64,000 bases of DNA from Kineosporiaceae bacterium (GTDB lineage: Bacteria; Actinomycetota; Actinomycetes; Actinomycetales; Kineosporiaceae), in NCBI GenBank assembly GCA_016794595.1, contig JAEUJN010000076.1:158749-222748 (forward strand), in the 5' to 3' direction. The notes beneath the pieces were generated by a model, which saw only the letters and a list, made by a program, of their open reading frames with translations, had not been told where the DNA came from and ran no database searches. Shown here one piece after another: positions 34,649-42,303 of this stretch. Position numbers and translations under genes: made by a program. The stretch's first letter is position 1; every line of letters begins with the position of its first letter.

Positions 34649-35725
34649 ATGGCAGCCGACCCCTGGCAGCGCGTGCGCGACCTCCCGCTGCGTTCCTACC
34701 GTCCCCGGCCGCGCGTCGTCCTGCCCGAGCACGTCCCGCAGCGGGGGTGTGTGCCGGTGGTGGACGCCCACAACCACCTCGGCCGCTGGCTCAGCCCCGG
34801 CTGGATGACCCCGGACCTGCCGGAACTGCTCGCGCTGATGGACGACTGCGGGGTCGAGCACGTCGTCAACCTGGACGGCCTGTGGGCCGAGCAGCTCGAG
34901 GCCAACCTGGCCCGCTACGACCGGGCCCATCCCCGGCGGTTCAGCACGTTCTGCCACGTCGAGTGGGCCCGCCTCGGTCAGGGCGAGGCCGACGAGTCGG
35001 TGCCGGCCCTGATCGCCCAGCTGGAGGATTCCGCTCGGCGCGGTGCCCGCGGGGTGAAGGTGTGGAAGGACCTGGGCCTGCACGTGCGCGATCAGCGCGG
35101 CCAGCTGGTGCTGCCGGACGACGAGCGCGTCGCCACGGTGCTGCGCCGGGCCGGTGAGCTGGGCCTGGTGGTGCTGATCCACACCGCCGATCCGGTGGCC
35201 TTCTTCGACCCGCTGGACGAGAGCAACGAACGCCTCGACGAACTCGCCGGCATGCCCGAGTGGTGGTTCGGGGACACCGAGAGGTTCCCGAGTTTCGAGA
35301 CCCTCATGGGCTCACTCGACCGGCTGCTGGCCCAGATCCCCCGGACCACGGTGATCGGCGCCCACGTCGGCTGCCACGCCGAGAACCTGTCGGCGGTCTC
35401 GGCGATGCTGCGGCGACACCCGCACTTCCACGTCGACCTCGGCGGGCGATTCGCCGAGATCGGCCGCCAGCCGAGGGCTTTCGCCGCCCTGGTGGCCGAG
35501 CACCCCACCCGGGTGCTGTTCGGCACCGATGCCTTCCCGGCGACCGCGTCGGCCTACCGCACCGCCTACCGCTTCCTCGAGACCACCGACGAGCACTTCG
35601 CCTACTCCCCCGAGGACGACATCCCGCCCCAGGGTCGGTGGGCGATCAGCGGTGCCGGGCTGCCCCGAGACCTGCTCGAGGCCCTCTATCGCGGCAACGC
35701 CGTCCGGGTCCTGGGCCTGACATGA
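34649..35725 (+). CDS. Amidohydrolase 2 family protein (metal-dependent hydrolase/decarboxylase)
   Basis: 358 aa. VPVVDAHNHLGRWLSPG carries the metal-binding HxH-like N-terminal motif, GVKVWKDLGLHVRD and LVVLIHTADPVAFFDP supply barrel strands, GAHVGCHAENLSAV holds the metal histidine, and RVLFGTDAFPA the catalytic aspartate, all as in PF04909. These enzymes hydrolyse lactones or decarboxylate small acids. ATG 34649 is chosen; an in-frame ATG at 34601 directly abuts the CTGCGCA element and would give a 16-residue longer, leaderless product. It sits in the sugar regulon, so a sugar lactone is a reasonable but unproven substrate. Confidence 0.82.
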   Translation: MAADPWQRVRDLPLRSYRPRPRVVLPEHVPQRGCVPVVDAHNHLGRWLSPGWMTPDLPELLALMDDCGVEHVVNLDGLWAEQLEANLARYDRAHPRRFSTFCHVEWARLGQGEADESVPALIAQLEDSARRGARGVKVWKDLGLHVRDQRGQLVLPDDERVATVLRRAGELGLVVLIHTADPVAFFDPLDESNERLDELAGMPEWWFGDTERFPSFETLMGSLDRLLAQIPRTTVIGAHVGCHAENLSAVSAMLRRHPHFHVDLGGRFAEIGRQPRAFAALVAEHPTRVLFGTDAFPATASAYRTAYRFLETTDEHFAYSPEDDIPPQGRWAISGAGLPRDLLEALYRGNAVRVLGLT

Positions 35726-35755
35726 CAATGGCCTGACTCTGGGTTCCCCGTGCGT

Positions 35756-35772
35756 CGGCCGATCGTCGGCCG
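35756..35772. terminator. Short bidirectional hairpin between convergent genes
   Basis: CGGCCGA (35756-35762) and TCGGCCG (35766-35772) form a 7-bp stem around a TCG loop, between the convergent ends of the amidohydrolase and GH4 genes. No U-run follows. Confidence 0.4.
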
Positions 35773-35773
35773 G

Positions 35774-37099
35774 TCAGCGGACCCAGGCGGGCAGCAGATC
35801 ACCGTGCGCGGCGGCCAGCTCGTCGCACAGCGCCACGATCTGCGGCAGCGGGAGGGTGGCCGCCGTGTTCGGGTCGAGCATCACGGCCTGGCGCACGAGG
35901 TCACGGTTCTCGGTCACCGCAGCCCGCACGGTCAGCTCGGCCACGGTCAGGAAGGCGCGATTGAGCGCGGCGCACTGCGGGGGCAGCGATCCCATCGCCT
36001 GGGGGTGGACCCCGAGCCGGTCGACCGTGGCGGGCACCTCGACCGCCGCGCCCTCCGGCAGGTTGGAGATCAGACCGCGGTTGGCCACGTTGGCGTGCAC
36101 GGTGACCGGGCGGCCGGTGGTCATGGCGTGGATGATCTGCGGCGCGTACTCGGCGACCTCCTCGTCCTCGCCGAGGTCCAGCGGCCTGCCCGCGGCCAGG
36201 TCGGCGCGTGCCTGCTCGTACTCGGCGACGTTCTGCTCGCTGATCCCGACGTAGTCCCCCACCGGGATCCGCAACCGCTCGACCTCGCCGTCGTGGTGCA
36301 GGAAGTAGGGCACGTACTCGCTCGAGTGCTCGCTGGTCTCGGTCGGGTAGTAGCCGAACCGGGTGAACAGCTCCACTCGCACCCGGCGCCGGAGTTCCGG
36401 ATCCTGCGCGATCCGTTGCCGCAGAAGGGGATACAGGTCCTCACCGCGGTGCTGCCAGTGCAACAGCCACGCCTGGTGGTTGACCCCCGCGGCGCGGTAG
36501 TCGACCTCGGCCAAGGGCACCCCGACCAGTTCGCAGAGGTCGTGCACGGTCCAGAACACGCTGTGACACAACCCCACCGAGCGGACGGCGGGTGCCACCT
36601 CGGCGAGCCACCAGACGTTCATCGCCATCGGATTGGTGTAGTTCAGCAGCCAGGCGTCCGGGGCGAGCTCGGCGATGTCGCCGGCCAGGTCGCGCAACAG
36701 CCCGAAAGTGCGCAATGCCCGGAACACCCCGCCCACTCCGAGGGTGTCGGCAATCGTCTGCCGCACCCCGTACCGGGCGGGGATGTCGAAGTCGCGCCGC
36801 GTGGCCTCCAGCCCGCCGACCTGCACCATGTTGACCACGAAGTCCGAGCCGGCCACCGCGCTGCGCCGATCGGGTGAATCGCTGATCCGCACCCGCCCGG
36901 ACGCCGCGGCGTCCGGGGCGAGGCGGGTGACCACCTGCTCGGCGGTGGCCCGCGCCACCGCCAGCCGCTGCGGATCGATGTCGTGCAGGGCGATCTCGAG
37001 CACGCCGGCCTCGAGCAGCTCGGGCATCCGCATCAGGTCGCGCAGCAACTGCCGGGTGAAGACCACGCTGCCGGCACCGACGAAACAGATCCTGGGCAT
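35774..37099 (-). CDS. GH4-family alpha-glycosidase (alpha-galactosidase/6-phospho-glycosidase type)
   Basis: 441 aa. RICFVGAGSVVFTRQLLRDL is the NAD-binding start of glycoside hydrolase family 4; NYTNPMAMNVWWLAEV, VGLCHSVFW (catalytic Cys and His) and AAGVNHQAWLLHW match the MelA/LplD branch. GH4 enzymes need NAD+ and Mn2+ and cleave by oxidation-elimination in the cytoplasm. The ATG at 37099 has AGGA upstream; ATG 37108 is an alternative. It diverges from the deoR gene and should process the sugar imported by the ABC system. Confidence 0.92.
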   Translation of the reverse strand: MPRICFVGAGSVVFTRQLLRDLMRMPELLEAGVLEIALHDIDPQRLAVARATAEQVVTRLAPDAAASGRVRISDSPDRRSAVAGSDFVVNMVQVGGLEATRRDFDIPARYGVRQTIADTLGVGGVFRALRTFGLLRDLAGDIAELAPDAWLLNYTNPMAMNVWWLAEVAPAVRSVGLCHSVFWTVHDLCELVGVPLAEVDYRAAGVNHQAWLLHWQHRGEDLYPLLRQRIAQDPELRRRVRVELFTRFGYYPTETSEHSSEYVPYFLHHDGEVERLRIPVGDYVGISEQNVAEYEQARADLAAGRPLDLGEDEEVAEYAPQIIHAMTTGRPVTVHANVANRGLISNLPEGAAVEVPATVDRLGVHPQAMGSLPPQCAALNRAFLTVAELTVRAAVTENRDLVRQAVMLDPNTAATLPLPQIVALCDELAAAHGDLLPAWVR

Positions 37100-37109
37100 G
37101 CGCGTCATC

Positions 37110-37190
37110 CTGCGCAGCTGCGCGGTACGCGGCAAGGAAAGCGGGGCAACCACGCACTCCAGCTGCGCGAACACGCGACATCGTGCGCAG
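37110..37190. promoter_or_regulatory. Cluster of TGCGC elements in the GH4/deoR divergent region
   Basis: CTGCGCA at 37110-37116, CTGCGCG at 37118-37124 and 37163-37169, and TGCGCAG at 37184-37190 crowd the 111-base region between the GH4 and DeoR-family genes. They resemble the elements before the SIS and amidohydrolase genes, which suggests a common regulon autocontrolled by the DeoR protein. Confidence 0.4.
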
Positions 37191-37210
37191 GGTGCGGGCA
37201 CCATCGACGG

Positions 37211-38047
37211 GTGCACCTGGACCCGGACGCGCCGCGAACCTCCTCGCGCCGCACCGTGCGGCTGAGCCGGATTCTCGACCTGTTGTCCGAGGGCGGCCCG
37301 GCGAGAGTGACGGGCCTGGCCGAGCAGCTGGGGATCTCCCAGGCCACGCTGCGGCGCGACCTGGCCCTGCTCGAGGCCCAGAATCTGCTCGCCCGCACGC
37401 ACGGCGGCGCCCAGCCGACGGACTTCTCCCCCGAGCTGCCCGTGCACCTGCGCGAGCTGCCGGTGCGCTTTCGCGATGCCCGGCACCGCCAGGCCAAGCA
37501 ACGCATCGCTCTGGCGGCCGCCCTGACGATCGCCCGCCGTCCCCAGGCGATCGCCCTGTCCGGGGGCACCACCACCACCGAGGTCGCCCGCTACCTGGCC
37601 GACCGATCCGAACTGACGATCATCACCAACGCGATCAACATCGCCATGGAACTCACCATGCGGCCCCGGCTGCGGGTCTTCGTCACCGGCGGCATGATGC
37701 GCTCGGAGTCCTACGAGCTGGTCGGGGCCTGGAGCGAGCGGTTCCTGGAATCGCTCAACATCGCGGTGGCCATCATGGGCGTGGACGGCATCTCGGCCCA
37801 GGGCGGGCTCACCACGCACGACGTCATCGAGGCGCGCACGAACCAGCGCATGATCGAGCGTGCCCAACGGGTGGTGGTGGTCGCCGACTCCAGCAAGCTC
37901 GGCCAGGTGAACCTGGCCAAGATCGCCGACCTGCGCGACGTCCAGCTTCTCATCACCGACTCGGACGCCCCGCCCGACCAGGTGCAGGCGCTGCGGGCGG
38001 CCGGGCTCGACGTCCAGCTGGTGCAGGTCGGCGGAGGAGTGCGCTGA
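37211..38047 (+). CDS. DeoR-family transcriptional regulator
   Basis: 278 aa. The N-terminal winged HTH reads RLSRILDLLSEGGPARVTGLAEQL with a recognition helix in SQATLRRDLALLE and the HGGAQ turn. The C-terminal DeoRC sugar-phosphate sensor has ALSGGTTTTEVARYL, IITNAINIA and GVDGISAQGGLTTHD, ending VVADSSKLG. It should repress the neighbouring sugar genes until a phosphorylated sugar binds. GTG 37211 is the natural start; one base separates its stop from the kinase ATG. Confidence 0.93.
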   Translation: MHLDPDAPRTSSRRTVRLSRILDLLSEGGPARVTGLAEQLGISQATLRRDLALLEAQNLLARTHGGAQPTDFSPELPVHLRELPVRFRDARHRQAKQRIALAAALTIARRPQAIALSGGTTTTEVARYLADRSELTIITNAINIAMELTMRPRLRVFVTGGMMRSESYELVGAWSERFLESLNIAVAIMGVDGISAQGGLTTHDVIEARTNQRMIERAQRVVVVADSSKLGQVNLAKIADLRDVQLLITDSDAPPDQVQALRAAGLDVQLVQVGGGVR

Positions 38048-38048
38048 G

Positions 38049-39008
38049 ATGACGCTCGACGTGTTGGTGCTGGGCGATCTCAATCCCGACCTGGTGCTCA
38101 CCGGCGACGTGGTGCCACGGTTCGGTCAGGCGGAGCAACTGCTCACCGGGGCCGACCTGCTGATCGGTGGATCGGGCGCCATCGCCGCGCACGGGCTGGC
38201 CCGGTTGGGCGTGGCCGTCGCCCTGGTCGCCGAGGTGGGTGAGGACGGGTTCGGGCGCGACATGCTGGCCCGGATCGCGGGCGCGGGCGTCGACGTCTCG
38301 CGGGTGCGCCGCAGTGCGGATCGGACCACCGGGCTGTCGGTGGTGCTCTCGGACGGCGCGGCCCGCAGCACGTTGACCTACCTCGGCACCATCGACGCCG
38401 ACCCGCCCGCCTGGACCCGCCCCGACGACATCCCCCCGGCCCGGTGGCTGCATGTCAGCTCGGTCTACCTGCAACCTCGCCTGGCCGCCGAGCTGCCCCG
38501 GCTGCTGGGCCTGGCCCGCGCCGCCGGGCTGCGGATCTCGATGGACACCAACCTCGACCCGGCCGGCCGCTTCGCCGGGCTGGCCGAGCTGCTGCCGCTG
38601 CTCGACCTGCTGCTGCCCAACGCCGGCGAGGCTCTGGCCATGGCCGCCTCGCTGGGCGCGCTCACCGACGACCTGGCGCAGGCCGCCCTCGGCCTGGCGG
38701 CGCACGGCCCGGTCGTGGTGGTCAAGAACGGCGCGGACGGCGCGCTGCTGGCCCGCGCCGACGGGTCGGTGGTGGTGCACGGCGGCCGGGCGATCGAGCC
38801 GGTCGACACCACCGGCGCCGGCGACAGCTTCGACGCCGGCTACCTCGCCGCCGTCCTCGCCGGGCATCCGGAGGTCACCGCCCTGGCCTGGGCCGACGCG
38901 GCCGGGAGGCTGGCCACCCGCGCCCTCGGCGGGACTGCGGCCCAGCCCACCCGCGAGGAGTTGCTCGCCGAGCTGACGGACCACGCCGCCCGCAGTGGCC
39001 GAGCGTGA
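38049..39008 (+). CDS. PfkB-family carbohydrate kinase
   Basis: 319 aa of the ribokinase fold. An N-terminal LVLGDLNPDLVLTG replaces the usual opening, GGSGAIAAHGLARLG is the first PfkB signature, and DTTGAGDSFDAGYLAAVLAG is the second signature, with the anion hole and catalytic Asp. It phosphorylates a sugar or nucleoside-like substrate with ATP. It is co-transcribed with the DeoR gene, so its product may be the inducer. It ends directly against the convergent epoxide hydrolase gene with no spacer. Confidence 0.92.
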   Translation: MTLDVLVLGDLNPDLVLTGDVVPRFGQAEQLLTGADLLIGGSGAIAAHGLARLGVAVALVAEVGEDGFGRDMLARIAGAGVDVSRVRRSADRTTGLSVVLSDGAARSTLTYLGTIDADPPAWTRPDDIPPARWLHVSSVYLQPRLAAELPRLLGLARAAGLRISMDTNLDPAGRFAGLAELLPLLDLLLPNAGEALAMAASLGALTDDLAQAALGLAAHGPVVVVKNGADGALLARADGSVVVHGGRAIEPVDTTGAGDSFDAGYLAAVLAGHPEVTALAWADAAGRLATRALGGTAAQPTREELLAELTDHAARSGRA

Positions 39009-40187
39009 CTACCCGTCCCGAGCCGTCGACCCGGGCGAGGCGGCGGTGGCCAGCTCGCGGGCGAACGATCGCAGATCCTCGATCAGCTGGTCGGGCTGTT
39101 CCAGGGCGGCGAAGTGCCCACCGGACTCGACGTCCGTCCACCGCATGATGGTGTTGGAGCCCTCGGCGAACCGCCGGATGGACGGATCCTCCGCGAAGGC
39201 GATCACGGCCGTCGGGACCCCCGAGTTCGTGAAGGCGTTCGGGTCGGCGAACATCTCGCCGTACTCGGCGTACACGTTGTTGGCGGCCGACGTCGCCGTC
39301 CGGGTCAGCCAGTACAGCAACACGTTGCCCAGGTGCCGGTCCCGGTAGTGCCGGTCGTTCAAGGCCGCCGGGTCGTGGGTCCACGCCTGGGCCTTCTCCA
39401 CGATCCAGGTCAACAGGGCGGCAGGTGAGTCCTCGAGCCCGTACCCGATCGTCTGGGGGCGGGTCGACTGGATGACGCTGTAGCCGTTGCCATCGGTCAT
39501 GAAGGCGCCGATCGCGGCCAGTCGACGCTGCTCGACCGGGGTCAGCTCGGCCATGGTCCGCTCGTCGGGGGGACCCATCGGGATGAACCCGATCGTCGCG
39601 GCGTTGACGTGGATCCCCCGGACGTGGTCGGGGTCGACCCGGCCGAGGTGAGGCGCCAGGACTGCCCCGTGATCGCCGCCCTGCACCAGATACCCGGTGT
39701 AGCCGAGTTCGTCCATCACCGTGGCGTACGCGCGGGCGGTGCGATCGACGCCCCAGCCCGGCTGGGTGGTCGGCCCCGACAGGCCCACCCCCGGGTGCGA
39801 CGGGATCACGACGTGGAACGCCGGGTCGCGCTCGGACTGCGGCGCGCTCAACGGCACGATCAGGTCGATCAGCTCGAGGACGGTCCCGGGCCAACCGTGC
39901 AGCAGGAGCAACGGGACGGCGTCCGCGCGGCCCGACCGTACATGGATCACGTGGATCGACTCCCCGTCGATCCGGGCGAGGAACTGCGGGAACGCGTTCA
40001 GCTCTTCCTGCAATGACCGCCAGTCGAGGTCGCACAGCTCCTGAGCCCAGACCCGTGCCTGGTCGACGGGAACTCCCTTCGACCAGTCGGAAACCCCCGG
40101 CAGCGGTTCCGGCCAGCGGGTCATCGCGAGCCGGCGCTGCAGCTCCTGGATGTCGGCCTCGTCGACGGTGAAGGTGTACGGCTGCAT
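39009..40187 (-). CDS. Epoxide hydrolase (EHN-type alpha/beta hydrolase)
   Basis: 392 aa. The N-terminal EHN domain (YTFTVDEADIQELQRRLAMT, LPGVSDWSKGV) precedes an alpha/beta-hydrolase core with LLLLHGWPGTVLE (oxyanion HGWPG), the nucleophile Asp in VQGGDHGA, and the catalytic His in GGHFAALEQPD. It opens epoxides by water addition, probably for detoxification or xenobiotic use. The ATG at 40187 follows GAGGGAGCC; an in-frame GTG at 40223 is less likely. It belongs to no obvious operon here. Confidence 0.9.
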   Translation of the reverse strand: MQPYTFTVDEADIQELQRRLAMTRWPEPLPGVSDWSKGVPVDQARVWAQELCDLDWRSLQEELNAFPQFLARIDGESIHVIHVRSGRADAVPLLLLHGWPGTVLELIDLIVPLSAPQSERDPAFHVVIPSHPGVGLSGPTTQPGWGVDRTARAYATVMDELGYTGYLVQGGDHGAVLAPHLGRVDPDHVRGIHVNAATIGFIPMGPPDERTMAELTPVEQRRLAAIGAFMTDGNGYSVIQSTRPQTIGYGLEDSPAALLTWIVEKAQAWTHDPAALNDRHYRDRHLGNVLLYWLTRTATSAANNVYAEYGEMFADPNAFTNSGVPTAVIAFAEDPSIRRFAEGSNTIMRWTDVESGGHFAALEQPDQLIEDLRSFARELATAASPGSTARDG

Positions 40188-40273
40188 GGCTCCCTCGCAA
40201 GTGCTCGGCTTCGTGACAGCCACCTACCCACGACCCGCCACCTCGAACCCGGCCGGCTCCGAGCCGGTGCCGC

Positions 40274-40303
40274 GGGCTCACCATGGGCTCACCATGGGCT
40301 CAC
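40274..40303. repeat. Tandem 11-bp repeat GGGCTCACCAT, about 2.7 copies
   Basis: Two full units (40274-40284 and 40285-40295) and a partial third lie between the epoxide hydrolase and the lipoprotein gene. Unit identity is exact. No function is apparent. Confidence 0.7.
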
Positions 40304-40353
40304 GAAGGGCTCATCCTGTCGACGAGGAGTCCTCCGCGGCGCCCTCACGGACC

Positions 40354-42138
40354 TCAGCCTGCTGTCGTCCTCACCACCCGGACGAACCACACCGTGACGT
40401 CCTGGCGCCCCGCGGCCTGCACCGCCAGGTCCGTCCCCCCGGCCAGGGAGTCGCGCAGTGCATCCGCCCGGACCCGGAAGATCGCCGTCCGCCAGCGCCG
40501 GGTACCGCCCGGGGTCACGGTCGCGCTCGATCCCGCCCCCGTGACCACGCGGAACGCGCCCCCGGCGTCCCAGTAGGTGATCTGAACCTGCACCGGGGAG
40601 TCCGGCCGAGCGGCAACCGCCGCCGCGAACCGGTCGTCGACATCCAGGTGGATCGCCGTGTCGCCGGCGGCCACCCGGGTCGAGAGCCCCTCGTGGGCGG
40701 TGCCGTTCTCGGGTGCCAGCACCCCCCGACGGACGTCGACGCTCGCCCGGTGCGCCCGGCCGCCGGGCACGTCGCGCTGCACCAGCCACCGTTCGAGGTT
40801 GCGCACCCAGGGCTTGCCGGGCCAGGAGGCCGGGGTGGTGAAGGGGGCCTCGTCGTTGTCCCGCCAGTACTCGTCGGACGCCTCGCGCAACTGCGCCCAG
40901 ACATCGGGGGTGGTCGACGCGGTGCGTCCCAGCGACAGGCGCACCCAGTGCCAGTGCTCGGGCAGCGCCTCCAGCCCGGAGTCGCCCGGCACCACGTAGA
41001 TCCAGTTGGCCCGCAGCTGCAGGCTCTTCAGGTTGGTCTGGGTCACGGCGTAGGCCAGGTCGTCGGTGCGGAACCCGCAGGAGGTGAAGCACTCGTTCTC
41101 CATGCCGATCACGTGCCGGCCGTCGTGGATCGCCAGCGACTCGTCGATCGTCAGGTGGCCGTCGACCCCGATCCGGCTGCCGTACGCCGGAGCCTGCGAC
41201 AGGTGGAAGTTGGACAGCTCGGGGATGCCGTTGCGGATGCCCATTCCGGCCGCCGTGACCTGCCGCGCCAGCTGGCCCCGTTGGCCCTCGGCCAGGTCGG
41301 TGAACGGGTGGTCCTCGCCGGTGAAGACCAGCTTCGTGGCATACGGCCCGAAGATCTCGACCAGGTCCTTCCAGGCGTGCGCGTGCCAGGCCAGGTAGCG
41401 GCGGGAGTCGAGGTCACCCACCTCAGCGGCGGCGTTCATGGTCTCGAAGTCGTACTCGGCCCAGGTGTAGCCACCGGGCACGTAGACGAACCGCAGCCGC
41501 GGATCGGCCCGTAACCCCTTGTCCACGAACAGGTCTCGATACGTGTCGAGCAGGTGGGACCAGACGCACTCGTTCCACAGCGGAAGGTGCCGCATGCCGT
41601 CGTCGTCCGGGCCGTGGTCGCGCACCCGGCAGTCAGCGGCCACCCAGGTCGGGGCCCAGTCGCGACCGCTGGCGAAGATGCGCATCCAGAACGGGCCGTC
41701 GTCGAGCAGCTGGGTGTCGAGCGGATCGAAGCTCAGGCCCTGCGCCGAACCGGTCTCGTGCGCGGTGTCCAGCACGCCGGCTCGCGGGGCGAGCTGCCGC
41801 CAGGTCAGGTCGACCGAACGCACCAGGATCTTCTCGGCGGGCGCGGCGTCCTCGGAGTAGAACCCCGAGTTCGGCGCCGGGTCGAGGCCGTCGGGCAGCG
41901 ACCAGTCGATGCCGTCCACCTGACGCACCAGGCGGGGCGGGCCGACCTGGCCAGAGGTCACGGCCGCAGCGGACCCCGACGGGGGGTCGGTGCAGCCGGC
42001 GAGCAGCACCAGACAGATCAGGGCGGGCCAGATCAGGGCCGACCGGATCAGGACCGGCCGGAACAGGGGCAGGCTCGCGGCGGTGGACGAGGCGGTGCGC
42101 CACGAACCCCGCCGCCTCGACATCGACCAGCCCGCCAT
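40354..42138 (-). CDS. Lipoprotein with glycoside-hydrolase-like TIM barrel
   Basis: 594 aa with ATG at 42138 (ATG 42123 and GTG 42147 are alternatives). A hydrophobic stretch ending LICLVLLAGC marks lipidation at about C49, so it is tethered outside the membrane. The mature part contains VRSVDLTWRQLAPRAGVLD, a LVFTGEDHPFTDLA strand and a TNLKSLQLRANWIYVVPGD strand, with an apparent beta-galactosidase-like (GH42/GH-A) barrel, then a beta-rich C-terminal domain resembling a carbohydrate-binding jelly roll. I cannot assign a family number. It diverges from an exopolysaccharide operon over 165 bases and may cut or recognise that polymer. Confidence 0.7.
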   Translation of the reverse strand: MAGWSMSRRRGSWRTASSTAASLPLFRPVLIRSALIWPALICLVLLAGCTDPPSGSAAAVTSGQVGPPRLVRQVDGIDWSLPDGLDPAPNSGFYSEDAAPAEKILVRSVDLTWRQLAPRAGVLDTAHETGSAQGLSFDPLDTQLLDDGPFWMRIFASGRDWAPTWVAADCRVRDHGPDDDGMRHLPLWNECVWSHLLDTYRDLFVDKGLRADPRLRFVYVPGGYTWAEYDFETMNAAAEVGDLDSRRYLAWHAHAWKDLVEIFGPYATKLVFTGEDHPFTDLAEGQRGQLARQVTAAGMGIRNGIPELSNFHLSQAPAYGSRIGVDGHLTIDESLAIHDGRHVIGMENECFTSCGFRTDDLAYAVTQTNLKSLQLRANWIYVVPGDSGLEALPEHWHWVRLSLGRTASTTPDVWAQLREASDEYWRDNDEAPFTTPASWPGKPWVRNLERWLVQRDVPGGRAHRASVDVRRGVLAPENGTAHEGLSTRVAAGDTAIHLDVDDRFAAAVAARPDSPVQVQITYWDAGGAFRVVTGAGSSATVTPGGTRRWRTAIFRVRADALRDSLAGGTDLAVQAAGRQDVTVWFVRVVRTTAG

Positions 42139-42303
42139 GACCGTCACGACCGTCAGTCTGGAGGCCAGCTGCCGGTTCCCCGAACACCTCGCGGGGATCG
42201 ACGATCCGGTACGACCAAACGCTCGAGCCAACTGCTCGAATGCCCGGGTTCTAGATCCTCCGTTCGATGGAGAGCAGAACCAGTGGCGCTCGACCGTGGT
42301 GGC

